A stretch of 64,000 nucleotides of DNA, taken from the NCBI RefSeq assembly GCF_014930365.1, contig NZ_JABXWI010000007.1, positions 248,001-312,000 of the forward strand, in the 5' to 3' direction. This document shows, one piece after another, positions 19,201 through 27,637 of the stretch. Source of the stretch: Streptomyces caniscabiei. GTDB taxonomy: Bacteria > Actinomycetota > Actinomycetes > Streptomycetales > Streptomycetaceae. The notes beneath the pieces were generated by a model. It was not told the DNA's origin and did no database searches. It saw only the letters and a program-made list of their open reading frames with translations. Position numbers and translations under genes: made by a program. Numbering within the stretch: position 1 is the first letter of the stretch; each line of letters begins with the position of its first letter.

Positions 19201-19723
19201 GTCCGGGGCCTCCCCCGACGGCAGCGGAACCTCCCCGCTGACCATCGTCCGGATCACCGTCAACGCACCCGACCAGATGCTGGAGCTGGGCCGTCGCCTG
19301 GCCAAGCTGCTGCGTGCGGGTGATCTCGTGATGCTCAACGGGGAGTTGGGCGCCGGGAAGACGACGCTCACCCGAGGGCTGGGGGAGGGGCTGGGGGTGC
19401 GCGGGGCCGTCACCTCGCCGACCTTCGTCATCGCCCGGGTGCATCCGTCGCTGGTGCAGGGGCCGCCGCTCGTGCACGTCGACGCGTATCGCCTGGGCGG
19501 CGGGCTGGACGAGATGGAGGACCTCGACCTCGATGTCTCGCTGCCGGATTCGGTGATCGTCGTGGAGTGGGGCGAGGGCAAGGTCGAGGAGCTGACCGAC
19601 GACCGGCTGAACGTGGTCATCCACCGGGCGGTGGGCGACACGACGGACGAGGTGCGGCACGTGACGGTCACCGGTCTGGGTGAACGGTGGGCCTCCGTCG
19701 AACTGGGTGTGCTGTCGGCGTGA
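19166..19723 (+). CDS. tsaE: tRNA threonylcarbamoyladenosine biosynthesis ATPase TsaE
   Basis: An ATPase that works with TsaB and TsaD to transfer threonylcarbamoyl to A37 of ANN-decoding tRNAs. The P-loop is GELGAGKTTLTRGLGEG, followed by the family motif TSPTFVIARVH and the Walker B region VIVVEWGEGK. ATG 19166 gives 185 residues; GTG 19160 is possible. It overlaps the hydrolase gene, so translation is probably coupled. tsaB, rimI and tsaD follow about 1.1 kb downstream. Confidence 0.94.
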   Translation: MEAPAAPHVPGESGASPDGSGTSPLTIVRITVNAPDQMLELGRRLAKLLRAGDLVMLNGELGAGKTTLTRGLGEGLGVRGAVTSPTFVIARVHPSLVQGPPLVHVDAYRLGGGLDEMEDLDLDVSLPDSVIVVEWGEGKVEELTDDRLNVVIHRAVGDTTDEVRHVTVTGLGERWASVELGVLSA

Positions 19724-19805
19724 CGCTGCGCCGATCGTTCCGACGAGCTGTCGGCAAGATGTTGCGTCGGCCGTCCCCGGCGTGGTCACATGGTAACCAG
19801 TCCTT

Positions 19806-19826
19806 GGTTAGGTGTACCTAACCTGG
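19806..19826. promoter_or_regulatory. Candidate DmdR/IdeR-type iron box
   Basis: GGTTAGGT (19806-19813) and ACCTAACC (19816-19823) form a perfect 8-bp inverted repeat with a 2-base centre. Read as TTAGGTGTACCTAACCTGG (19808-19826) it matches 14 of 19 positions of the IdeR/DmdR consensus TWAGGTWAGSCTWACCTWA. It is 27 bases upstream of the small gene at 19853. Confidence 0.4.
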
Positions 19827-19852
19827 TTCGCCGTGGCACCCAGGAGGCGTCC

Positions 19853-20029
19853 ATGTCGACAGCAGAGCGGGTTCCCTCCGGGGCGGGCGGAGTGTCGATG
19901 CGGGACCTTTTGGCGGCTTGTGCGGCGGCGAAGGTCGTCTCCACGCCGCCTGCGGCTCCGCCTGTGGCTCCGCCCGTGAAGCGGGGGGCGCGGCGGGCTG
20001 AGTCTGAACGGTGCCGCAAGGTCGCGTAG
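19853..20029 (+). CDS. 58-residue hypothetical protein
   Basis: ATG 19853 is preceded by a good ribosome site (CAGGAGGCGTCC). The product begins MSTAERVPSGAGGVSMRDLLAACAAAK, has a Pro/Ala repeat PAAPPVAPPV, and ends in a basic RRAESERCRKVA. No domain is recognised. The iron-box-like palindrome just upstream is the only clue to its regulation. It lies between tsaE and a divergently read secreted-protein gene. Confidence 0.5.
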   Translation: MSTAERVPSGAGGVSMRDLLAACAAAKVVSTPPAAPPVAPPVKRGARRAESERCRKVA

Positions 20030-20082
20030 CCGTGGGGCGCGTTCGGAGGGGTGGATGCGGTCGGGGCGCGGCTGGCGGTTCG

Positions 20083-20120
20083 GTGGGGGTTCTCGCGCAG
20101 TTCCCCGCGCCCCTGAAACG
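20083..20120 (+). repeat. Dispersed element, copy 5 (hairpin arm degraded)
   Basis: GGTTCTCGCGCAGTTCC and CCGCGCCCCTG are conserved, but the right arm of the hairpin has decayed to AAACGGACCGG. It lies about 55 bases after the small gene and before the convergent gene ending at 20160. Confidence 0.6.
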
Positions 20121-20159
20121 GACCGGCGGCCAGCCAGCCGGCGATTAAGAGGGATCCCC

Positions 20160-20720
20160 CTAGTCGACCACGACCACCTTCGTGCCGATGCCCGCGAATT
20201 CCCACATGGCCTTGCCGTCCTTGCGGGACTCCCGGATGCCGCCCGTCTTGGTGGTGGGGTCGGGGCGGGGGGTGGAGCCGTCGACGGCCGCGCTGAAGCC
20301 CACCGAGACACCGTCCACCGAGGCGAAGCGGACGACGTGCTCGATCGGGGTGCCGTCGGAGCCGGTGACGGCGGCGGAGCGGGACGAGACCGTGTATGTG
20401 GCGGGGTTCGGGTCGACCGTGCTCGGGGTGACCTCGAACGTGCGGGTGACCTTCTCGTTGGCGCCGACCAGCCAGACACGGTCCTCGTCGAGGGAGTACA
20501 CGACCCGCTCCCCGGCGCCCGAGTCGTCGGGCAGGACGTCGTCGGTTTCCTTCTTCCCCTTGCCGGGGGTCGGGGACTGCTTGGCCTTCGGAGATTCCGA
20601 TGCGGACGGTTTCCGCAGGTCGTCCGGCGCGTTCGCCGACGCCTGGTAGGCGAGGAAACCGACTGCGGCGATGGCCGCCGCGGTGAGCCCGGCCACGAAT
20701 CCCGAGCTGCTACTGGCCAC
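20160..20720 (-). CDS. Membrane-anchored or secreted protein of unknown function
   Basis: GTG 20720 (preceded by GAGAGGTGGGCGCAGAAG) gives 186 residues. The N-terminus has a hydrophobic segment (about 5-27: GFVAGLTAAAIAAVGFLAYQ). A Ser/Pro/Lys-rich linker (28-65) and a ~115-residue beta-rich outer domain with no cysteines follow. No enzymatic motif is seen. It is divergent from tsaB with a 124-bp gap, so tsaB probably has its own promoter there. Confidence 0.75.
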   Translation of the reverse strand: MASSSSGFVAGLTAAAIAAVGFLAYQASANAPDDLRKPSASESPKAKQSPTPGKGKKETDDVLPDDSGAGERVVYSLDEDRVWLVGANEKVTRTFEVTPSTVDPNPATYTVSSRSAAVTGSDGTPIEHVVRFASVDGVSVGFSAAVDGSTPRPDPTTKTGGIRESRKDGKAMWEFAGIGTKVVVVD

Positions 20721-20844
20721 CTTCTGCGCCCACCTCTCGTACCCACGTACGCCCTTGAAGTACGTCTGTGCTGTGACGGTAGCAGCAGGGGGAGCGTGCA
20801 CCGGGTCGGCCGTGGCCCGGGCAGAAGCGCCGTAGGCTGTTTGC

Positions 20845-21510
20845 GTGCTCTTGCTCGCTCTGGATACCGCCACCCCCGCCGTCACCGTCGCGCTGCACGA
20901 CGGGACGGACGTCGTCGCCGCGTCGAGTCAGGTGGACGCACGACGCCACGGGGAACTGCTGCTGCCCGCCGTCGACCGGGTCCTCGCCGAGGCGGGCACC
21001 CGCCTCGACGCCGTCACCGGCATCGTCGTCGGCATCGGTCCCGGCCCGTACACCGGGCTGCGCGTCGGCCTCATGACCGCCGACACCTTCGGCCTCGCGC
21101 TCGGGGTCCCCGTCCACGGCCTGTGCACCCTCGACGGGCTCGCGTACGCGGCCGGCGTCGAGGGGACGGTCGAGGGACCGTTCGTGGTCGCCACCGACGC
21201 CCGGCGCAAGGAGGTGTACTGGGCGCGGTACGAGGACGCGCGGACGAGAGCGACCGAGCCGGCCGTCGACCGGCCCGCCGAGATCGCCGAGTCGGTGGCC
21301 GGGCTTCCCGCCGTCGGGGCCGGCGCGCTGCTGTATCCCGACACCTTCCCGGACGCCCGCGCGCCCGAGCACGTCTCCGCCGCCTCGCTCGCGGCGCTGG
21401 CGGCGGAGCGGCTGGCCGAGGGCGAGGAGCTGGAGGCGCCCCGGCCGCTGTACCTGCGCCGGCCCGACGCCCAGGTCCCCAAGAACTACAAGGTGGTCAC
21501 CCCGAAGTGA
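20845..21510 (+). CDS. tsaB: tRNA threonylcarbamoyladenosine biosynthesis protein TsaB
   Basis: A non-catalytic scaffold of the t6A complex that dimerises with TsaD. The 221-residue protein starts MLLLALDTATPAVTVALHDG and has the ASKHA-family segment GIGPGPYTGLRVGL. The GTG start is at 20845. Its stop codon overlaps the GTG start of rimI (GTGA at 21507-21510), a clear translational-coupling arrangement. Confidence 0.94.
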   Translation: MLLLALDTATPAVTVALHDGTDVVAASSQVDARRHGELLLPAVDRVLAEAGTRLDAVTGIVVGIGPGPYTGLRVGLMTADTFGLALGVPVHGLCTLDGLAYAAGVEGTVEGPFVVATDARRKEVYWARYEDARTRATEPAVDRPAEIAESVAGLPAVGAGALLYPDTFPDARAPEHVSAASLAALAAERLAEGEELEAPRPLYLRRPDAQVPKNYKVVTPK

Positions 21511-22028
21511 CGACCTCGGTGCTGCGCGAGATGCGCTGGTGGGACATCGAGCCCGTCCTGGAGCTGGAGAAGGACCTCTTCCCCGAGGACGCCTGGTCCC
21601 GGGGCATGTTCTGGTCGGACCTCGCCCACGCGCGGGGCCCGCACGCCACCCGGCGGTACGTGGTGGCGGTGACCCCGGACACGGGCACGGGTGTCGGCGG
21701 CGGGCGGATCGTCGGCTACGGGGGCCTCGCCTCCGCCGGGGACACCGCCGACGTCCAGACCATCGCCGTCGCCCGGGAGCACTGGGGCACCGGCCTCGGC
21801 GCGACGATCCTCACCGAGCTGCTGCGGGCGGCCACCGCCTTCGAGTGCGCCCAGGTGATGCTCGAATGCCGGGTCGACAACGTCCGCGCCCAGAAGCTCT
21901 ACGAACGCTTCGGCTTCGAGGCGATCGGCTTCCGCCGCGGCTACTACCAGCCGGGGAACGTGGACGCGCTGGTCATGCGCCTCAACGACCCTTCCACATC
22001 CGTACAAGGAACCGAGATCAATGGCTAG
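21507..22028 (+). CDS. rimI: Ribosomal-protein S18 alanine N-acetyltransferase RimI (GNAT family)
   Basis: A GNAT acetyltransferase of 173 residues starting at the GTG that overlaps the tsaB stop. The acetyl-CoA-binding motif A is VQTIAVAREHWGTGLGATIL, followed by ECRVDNVRAQKLYERFGFE and the C-terminal YYQPGNVDALVM, both typical of RimI. The gene order tsaB-rimI-tsaD is conserved in many bacteria. The true substrate in actinobacteria may be broader than ribosomal protein S18. Confidence 0.92.
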   Translation: MTTSVLREMRWWDIEPVLELEKDLFPEDAWSRGMFWSDLAHARGPHATRRYVVAVTPDTGTGVGGGRIVGYGGLASAGDTADVQTIAVAREHWGTGLGATILTELLRAATAFECAQVMLECRVDNVRAQKLYERFGFEAIGFRRGYYQPGNVDALVMRLNDPSTSVQGTEING

Positions 22029-22042
22029 GGATGGCAAGGTCA

Positions 22043-23164
22043 ATGGCTGACGAACCGCTGGTCCTGGGGATCGAGACCTCCTGCGACGAGACCGGTGTCG
22101 GCGTCGTGCGCGGGACGACCCTGCTGGCCGACGCGATCGCGTCGAGCGTCGACGAGCACGCCCGGTTCGGCGGCGTGGTGCCCGAGGTCGCCTCCCGAGC
22201 CCACCTGGAGGCGATGGTCCCGACCATCGAGCGGGCGCTGAAGGAAGCGGGGGTGAGCGCGAAGGACCTCGACGGCATCGCCGTCACCGCCGGTCCCGGC
22301 CTCGCCGGCGCGTTGCTGGTGGGCGTCTCGGCGGCCAAGGCGTACGCGTACGCGCTGGGCAAGCCGCTCTACGGGGTGAACCACCTCGCCTCCCACATCT
22401 GCGTCGACCAGCTGGAGCACGGGGCGCTGCCCGAGCCGACGATGGCGCTGCTGGTGTCGGGCGGCCACTCCTCGCTGCTGCTGTCGACCGACATCACCTC
22501 GGACGTACGGCCGATGGGCGCCACCATCGACGACGCGGCGGGCGAGGCCTTCGACAAGATCGCCCGTGTGCTGAACCTCGGGTTCCCGGGCGGGCCGGTC
22601 ATCGACCGGTACGCCAAGGAGGGGGACCCTGCGGCCATCGCCTTCCCGCGCGGCCTCACCGGGCCCCGCGACCCCGCCTACGACTTCTCCTTCTCCGGCC
22701 TGAAGACCGCCGTGGCCCGCTGGATCGAGGCCAAGCGGGCGGCCGGGGAGGACGTCCCGGTGCGGGACGTCGCCGCGTCCTTCCAGGAGGCGGTGGTGGA
22801 CGTGCTGACCAGGAAGGCCGTACGGGCCTGCCGGGACGAGGGCGTCGACCACCTGATGATCGGCGGCGGTGTCGCCGCCAACTCCCGGCTGCGGGTGCTC
22901 GCCCAGGAGCGCTGCGAGGCGGCCGGCATCCGGCTCCGGGTGCCCCGGCCCAAGTTGTGCACGGACAACGGGGCGATGGTGGCCGCGCTGGGCGCGGAGA
23001 TGGTCGCGCGGGGGCGCTCCGCTTCGGACTGGGATCTGTCGGCGGACTCTTCGTTGCCGGTGACGGATCCGCATGTGCCGGGGACCACCACCGCTGCGGC
23101 TGAGGGCCACGACCACGGGCACGATCACGTGCACGAGGTCAGCAAGGAGAACCTGTACTCGTGA
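22043..23164 (+). CDS. tsaD: tRNA N6-adenosine threonylcarbamoyltransferase TsaD
   Basis: The catalytic subunit that transfers the threonylcarbamoyl group to tRNA A37. From ATG 22043 it has 373 residues, beginning MADEPLVLGIETSCDETGVG. The iron-binding histidines are in NHLASH, and the ATP-binding segments are LLVSGGHSSLL and GGGVAANSRLR. The C-terminus has a short His/Asp-rich tail (GHDHGHDHVHE) that may bind metal. ATG 22031 is an alternative start. It ends in a GTGA overlap with the next gene. Confidence 0.95.
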   Translation: MADEPLVLGIETSCDETGVGVVRGTTLLADAIASSVDEHARFGGVVPEVASRAHLEAMVPTIERALKEAGVSAKDLDGIAVTAGPGLAGALLVGVSAAKAYAYALGKPLYGVNHLASHICVDQLEHGALPEPTMALLVSGGHSSLLLSTDITSDVRPMGATIDDAAGEAFDKIARVLNLGFPGGPVIDRYAKEGDPAAIAFPRGLTGPRDPAYDFSFSGLKTAVARWIEAKRAAGEDVPVRDVAASFQEAVVDVLTRKAVRACRDEGVDHLMIGGGVAANSRLRVLAQERCEAAGIRLRVPRPKLCTDNGAMVAALGAEMVARGRSASDWDLSADSSLPVTDPHVPGTTTAAAEGHDHGHDHVHEVSKENLYS

Positions 23165-23415
23165 GCGTCGCGCTGATGTGGGAGGCGCGGGCGGTGGCCG
23201 GGCGGGGAGAGGCACTTCTCGCCTGGGCGCGGGCCCAGGAGCTTCCTCTGCGCCCGTTACGGCGCGAGACGTTCCGGGCGCCGCAGGACCGGGTGCTGGT
23301 CATCACGTGGTGGGACGCGGAGTACGACGCGGAGCTGCCCGAACTGCCGGAGCCTGGCGAGGAGTTGGTCAGTCGGGCGGTGCACCGGTGGCGGTTCGAG
23401 TCGCTGGGGGCGTGA
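23161..23415 (+). CDS. Small hypothetical protein coupled to tsaD
   Basis: An 84-residue protein whose GTG start overlaps the tsaD stop codon (GTGA). Five tryptophans (MWEARAV, LLAWARAQE, TWWDAEYDAEL, RWRFE) are notable. It resembles the small conserved Streptomyces proteins found after t6A genes, but I cannot name a family. Its 3' end overlaps the convergent PH-domain gene by 47 bases. Confidence 0.7.
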   Translation: MSVALMWEARAVAGRGEALLAWARAQELPLRPLRRETFRAPQDRVLVITWWDAEYDAELPELPEPGEELVSRAVHRWRFESLGA

Positions 23416-24109
23416 GACCGCGTCGGTGACGGCGTTCGCCGAAGCCGTCCAGGACGAGGAAGAGGAAGGGCGCGCAGACCAGCGGGACGCCCAGGAGCAG
23501 CAGGTACGTGTGCGTCGGCCGGTCGGTGAAGAGCAGCCAGCCGTCGACGACGAACGCACCGGCCAGGACCACCCCGCTCGCGACGGCCGTCCGCTGCCCC
23601 GCCCTGCGCCGCCGCGCCCTGCGCGCGATGCGTTCCTCCACGTCGGGCCGGGTGTCCAGCGTGGTGAGCCCGAGTCGTAGGGCGGCGGCGCACAGGTCGG
23701 CGATCTCGGCGCCCGGGTCGGTCAGTTGGTACTCGTCGACGTGGGGCAGGCGGGCCCGGCTCCCGTCGGTGGCGTACAGATAGCCCGGCCAGCGCGGGTT
23801 GCCCCACCTGATGTTCTCGACCCGGATGCCGTAGATCTCCGACCAGGTCCAACTGCGGGTGCGGAGCGCTCCGCGTACGGTGACGCCGTCCGCCGTGACG
23901 GACGTACGGGCCCTGAACTGCTCCAGCAGCACCCGGCCCGCCACGGTCAGCCAGGCCGCCACGGTCAGTGTTTCCCCGGTCGACGGGCCGAACGTCGTCA
24001 TCATGTTCACCGTGATGGCGATGATCAGCGTCGCCGCGGCGAGCGTGCCGAGGAGCGCGGGGTGGATTGCGCGCCGTCTTCGGTACTCCCGCTCGATTCC
24101 GTTGCTCAT
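23369..24109 (-). CDS. PH-domain membrane protein
   Basis: A 246-residue protein with two N-terminal hydrophobic helices (about 16-58). A PH-like domain (about 65-125: TSVTADGVTVRGALRTRSWTWSEI, then WPGYLYATDGS) follows, then a basic linker RRARRRRAGQR and two more helices (about 175-220). This is the bacterial PH-domain layout common in Streptomyces membrane proteins. The molecular role is unknown. It converges on and overlaps the small gene after tsaD. Confidence 0.8.
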   Translation of the reverse strand: MSNGIEREYRRRRAIHPALLGTLAAATLIIAITVNMMTTFGPSTGETLTVAAWLTVAGRVLLEQFRARTSVTADGVTVRGALRTRSWTWSEIYGIRVENIRWGNPRWPGYLYATDGSRARLPHVDEYQLTDPGAEIADLCAAALRLGLTTLDTRPDVEERIARRARRRRAGQRTAVASGVVLAGAFVVDGWLLFTDRPTHTYLLLLGVPLVCAPFLFLVLDGFGERRHRRGLTPPATRTATGAPPD

Positions 24110-24227
24110 TGGGTCGTTATAGACCCCCTCAGTGAACGCCGGGTAAGAGGGGGTGCCGCGTGTACTGAGGGGGGAGTACGCGGCCGTTCGATGGACAGTA
24201 CCGTGAGCGGGCCGTCACTCTGGGTTG

Positions 24228-25073
24228 ATGGTGCACGTGGAGTGGGCTGCGCAGGGGCCGGGTGGTGAGCCCGAGTCGTCGGACAGCATGCGGGCGTTCG
24301 GGGCGGTCGTCCAAGCGCTGCGGGAGCATGCGGGGTTGAGCCGGGAGGAGTTCGGGGCGCGGGTTCATTTGTCCAAACACTCGGTGGCATCTATTGAGTT
24401 GGGGCGACGGCTGGCGGATCAGCGGTTCGTCGACCTGGCGGAGGAGGCGACGGGCAACACGGGGGCGGTGCGGGGGGCGTTTCGGCATATGGCTCGGCAG
24501 CCGGGGGTTGCGGCGTGGTTCCGGATGTGGGCCCGTTTGGAGCGCGAGGCGGCCGTGCTGGATACGTACGAGTGCAGGCTTGTGCCGGGCCTGCTGCAGC
24601 CGGAGTCGTATGTCCGGGCGGTCTTCGAGAACGCGGTTCCGCCGGTCACCGACGGTGAGTTGGACATGCAGGTGGCCGTCAGGATGGAGCGACAGCAGTT
24701 GTTGCGGGAGCGCCCCAACACCTCGTTCAGTTTCATCATCGAGGAAAGCGTGCTCCGCAGGGAGCTGGGCGGCCAGGAGGTGACGCGCTGCCTGTTGGAC
24801 TACTTGCTGGAGTGCGCGGAGTTGCGCAACGCGAGCCTTCAGATCATGCCGCTGAAGCGCACGCAGCACGCCAGCCTGTCGGGTCCCCTCCAGCTCGCGG
24901 AGACACCGGACGGGCGGCGGCTCGCCTACGCCGAAGGGCACATGAACGGTCGGCTCATCGCTGACGCGAAGGAGGTGGCTCTCCTGAACCAGCGCTATGC
25001 GAAACTGCGGTCGCAGGCTCTCACCCCGGAGGACTCCGTGAGCTTGTTGGAGCGACTGCGAGGAAACCTATGA
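24228..25073 (+). CDS. XRE-family regulator with DUF5753 effector domain (WhiJ-like)
   Basis: About 281 residues. An N-terminal helix-turn-helix (about 22-75: LREHAGLSREEFGARVHLSKHSVASIELGRR) is followed by a DUF5753 domain (about 95-275, containing YECRLVPGLLQPESYVRAV). This architecture belongs to the large Streptomyces WhiJ/Scr1-type group, which pairs with DUF397 proteins. The start is taken at ATG 24228; the GTGs just downstream are possible. Its stop codon overlaps the DUF397 start (ATGA). Confidence 0.88.
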   Translation: MVHVEWAAQGPGGEPESSDSMRAFGAVVQALREHAGLSREEFGARVHLSKHSVASIELGRRLADQRFVDLAEEATGNTGAVRGAFRHMARQPGVAAWFRMWARLEREAAVLDTYECRLVPGLLQPESYVRAVFENAVPPVTDGELDMQVAVRMERQQLLRERPNTSFSFIIEESVLRRELGGQEVTRCLLDYLLECAELRNASLQIMPLKRTQHASLSGPLQLAETPDGRRLAYAEGHMNGRLIADAKEVALLNQRYAKLRSQALTPEDSVSLLERLRGNL

Positions 25074-25258
25074 CTACCGATGAACTCGCTTGGTTCAAGT
25101 CCAGCTACAGCACGGACCAGGGCGACAGCTGCATCGAGGTCGCCCCCACCCCCGCCACCATCCACATCCGCGACTCCAAAGACACCACCCGCCCCCACCT
25201 CGGCCTCGGCCCCGCCGCGTGGGCCGCGTTCGTCGCGTACGCGGCCCACGCGGGCTGA
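25070..25258 (+). CDS. DUF397 domain protein
   Basis: 62 residues with the family signature LAWFKSSYS near the start and IHIRDSKD in the middle. ATG 25070 overlaps the stop of the XRE gene, so the two are translationally coupled. In known WhiJ-type loci the small partner modulates the regulator. Which gene this pair controls cannot be read from the sequence. Confidence 0.9.
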   Translation: MTTDELAWFKSSYSTDQGDSCIEVAPTPATIHIRDSKDTTRPHLGLGPAAWAAFVAYAAHAG

Positions 25259-25270
25259 ACCGGGTGGGGC

Positions 25271-27580
25271 TCAGCTCTCCACGGCCCTGACCTCCGTCTC
25301 GCAGTGCAGGCGGCGGTCAGGGCCCACCTCCCGGACGGGGCCCGGCAGCGTCAGCGTCACCGCGTGGCGGATGTCCGCGCTCGACGCGCCCAACCGCAGT
25401 TCCAGGGCGCCCGGTTCGACCACGCGGCGCCCCGCGCGGTCCGTGAAGGCCGAGACGTCGGGGTGGAAGCGGAACCGCACGCGGGAGGCGCCCCCGGGCG
25501 CCAACTCCAGCCGCTGGTAGGCGATCAGGCGGGTGTCGGGGCGGGTCACCGAGGCCACCGGGTCGTGCAGGTACAGCTGGACGACCTCCGCGCCCGCCCG
25601 GTCACCCGTGTTGCGGACCGTCACCGACACGTCGTGCCCCTCGTCCCCCGCGCCCTCGTCCGCGAAGTCCGTCCAGGCGAACGTCGTGTACGCGCGGCCG
25701 TGCCCGAAGGGATACAGCGGCGTCGGGTCGAGGTTGCTCGCCCCGCCGACCAGGCCGAGCGGCGGCTGGAGGTACGTCCACGGCTGGCCCCCGGGGCGGT
25801 TCGGGACGCTCACCGGGAGGCGGCCGGAGGGGGAGACGCGGCCCGACAGCACTCCCGCGACCGCCGGCCCGCCCTCCTCCCCGGGGAAGAACGCCTGGAC
25901 CACGCCCGCCAGCCGCCCGTGCCAGCGCCCCAGCGCGTACGGGCGCCCGGTGAGCAGCAGCGCCACCACCGGCGTACCCGTGGCGATCAGCGCGTCCAGC
26001 AACTCCGCCTGGACCCCCGGCAGCCGGAGGTCCTCCGCGTCGCAGCCCTCACCGGAGGTGCCCCGGCCGAAGAGGCCCGCCCGGTCGCCGAGCACCGCCA
26101 CGCAGACGTCCGCCTCGGAGGCCCGCGCGACCGCCTCGGGGAAGCCGCCGGTGTCGTCGCCGTCGACGTCGCTGCCCGCCGCGTACGTGATCTTCGCGTC
26201 GGGGAGTTCCGTGCGCAGGGACTCCAGGACCGTGGGGATCTCGATGCCCAGGGGGGTGCCCGGGTGGGCGGGGAGGACGTGGGAGGGGAAGGAGTAGCAG
26301 CCGAGCATGGCCAGGGGGTCGTCGGCGCGGGGGCCCACGAGCGCGATCCGGATGTCCGGCGCCAGCGGCAGGACGCCGTCCGGGTTGTCGAGGAGGACCA
26401 CCGACTCCTCGGCCAGCCGGCGGGCCAGGGCGCGGTTCGCCGTGGAGTCGAGGTCGATCCGTTCGGGGTCGGCGGCGGGCGCCTCCGGGGACCAGTCCTC
26501 GTCCAGCAGGCCCAGCTCGCACTTCTGGAGCAGGACCCGGCGGGCGGCGCGGTCCACCAGCGACTCGGGGATCTCGCCCGCGCGGACCGCCTCCACGAGC
26601 GGCTCGCCGTAGCAGCGCAGGGTGGGCAGCTCGACGTCGATGCCGGCGGCCAGCGCCGCGTGCCCCGCCTCCGCGCGGTTTCCGGCCACCCGGTGGTTGG
26701 TCTCCAGGAAGCCGACGCCGAAGTAGTCGGAGACGACCGTGCCGGTGAAACCCCAGGCGTCGCGCAGGAGTTCGGTCAGCAGCCCCGGGTCGGCCGAGAC
26801 CGGGACGCCGTCCGTCTCCGTGTACGCCGCCATCACCGAGCGGGCGCCGCCCTCGCGGAGGGCCATCTCGAACGGCGGCAGGGTCACGTCGGCGAACTCC
26901 CGCACCCCGGCCCGGACGGGCGCGTGGTTGCGGGCGCCGACGGACGCCGCGTACCCGGCGAAGTGCTTCAGCGTGGCCACGATCCCTGCCGACTCCAGGC
27001 CGCGTACGTACGCCGTGCCGACCGTGGCCACCAGGTACGGGTCCTCGCCGATCGTCTCCTCGACCCGCCCCCAGCGCGGGTCGCGGACCACGTCGAGGAC
27101 GGGGGACAGGCCCTGGTGGACGCCGACGGAGGCCAGGTCGCGGCCGATGTGCCGGGCCATCTCCTCCACCAGCGGCGGGTCGAAGGTCGCGCCCCAGGCC
27201 AGCGGGACCGGGTAGGCGGTGGCGCGCCAGGCGGTGAAGCCGGCCAGGCACTCCTCGTGCGCGACGGCCGGGATGCCGAAGCGGCCCGCGGCCATGATGC
27301 GGCGCTGGGCGCGGGCGAGGGCCCGCGCGCCGGCCGCCGGGTCGACGGGCGCCGTGCCGAAGGCGCGGGTGAGCTGGCCGAGGCCCCGGGTGATCAGCTC
27401 GTCGTAGTCGAACGTCTCCGACATGTGCTGCTCGTCGGGGGCGATGTCCTCGCCGTTCGCATCGCTCTTCACCCACACGCCGTACAACTGCGCGGCCTTC
27501 TCCTCCAGAGTCATCCGGGAGAGCAGGTCCGCGACCCGGGCCGCTGCGGGGAGGGCCGGGTCACGCCAAGGGGTGGTCAT
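25271..27580 (-). CDS. bxlA: Glycoside hydrolase family 3 beta-xylosidase/beta-glucosidase (BxlA-like)
   Basis: An intracellular exo-acting glycosidase with no signal peptide, 769 residues. The GH3 N-terminal domain (about 1-345) includes KHFAGYAASVGARNHAPV and the nucleophile aspartate in VVSDYFGVGF. The GH3 C-terminal domain (about 375-600) includes GTSGEGCDAEDLRLPGVQ. A fibronectin III-like domain (about 655-735) follows. The operon context (xylobiose-type importer, LacI regulator, nearby xylanase) and a length close to the ~770-residue BxlA I recall from S. thermoviolaceus point to xylobiose cleavage. Beta-glucosidase activity is the alternative. It starts 57 bases after the permease stop. 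Confidence 0.85.
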   Translation of the reverse strand: MTTPWRDPALPAAARVADLLSRMTLEEKAAQLYGVWVKSDANGEDIAPDEQHMSETFDYDELITRGLGQLTRAFGTAPVDPAAGARALARAQRRIMAAGRFGIPAVAHEECLAGFTAWRATAYPVPLAWGATFDPPLVEEMARHIGRDLASVGVHQGLSPVLDVVRDPRWGRVEETIGEDPYLVATVGTAYVRGLESAGIVATLKHFAGYAASVGARNHAPVRAGVREFADVTLPPFEMALREGGARSVMAAYTETDGVPVSADPGLLTELLRDAWGFTGTVVSDYFGVGFLETNHRVAGNRAEAGHAALAAGIDVELPTLRCYGEPLVEAVRAGEIPESLVDRAARRVLLQKCELGLLDEDWSPEAPAADPERIDLDSTANRALARRLAEESVVLLDNPDGVLPLAPDIRIALVGPRADDPLAMLGCYSFPSHVLPAHPGTPLGIEIPTVLESLRTELPDAKITYAAGSDVDGDDTGGFPEAVARASEADVCVAVLGDRAGLFGRGTSGEGCDAEDLRLPGVQAELLDALIATGTPVVALLLTGRPYALGRWHGRLAGVVQAFFPGEEGGPAVAGVLSGRVSPSGRLPVSVPNRPGGQPWTYLQPPLGLVGGASNLDPTPLYPFGHGRAYTTFAWTDFADEGAGDEGHDVSVTVRNTGDRAGAEVVQLYLHDPVASVTRPDTRLIAYQRLELAPGGASRVRFRFHPDVSAFTDRAGRRVVEPGALELRLGASSADIRHAVTLTLPGPVREVGPDRRLHCETEVRAVES

Positions 27581-27637
27581 GGAACTCCTTCGGGGGTCGG
27601 CGAGTTGCGGAAGGTCGCGGGTGCCGGAGCCGGTGGG

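Noticed and set aside
21539..23164. Apparent fusion of an upstream domain to TsaD
   Set aside because: The first ~165 codons are the wrong frame of rimI. TsaD homology starts at MADEPLVLGIETSC, and rimI has its own frame and start.
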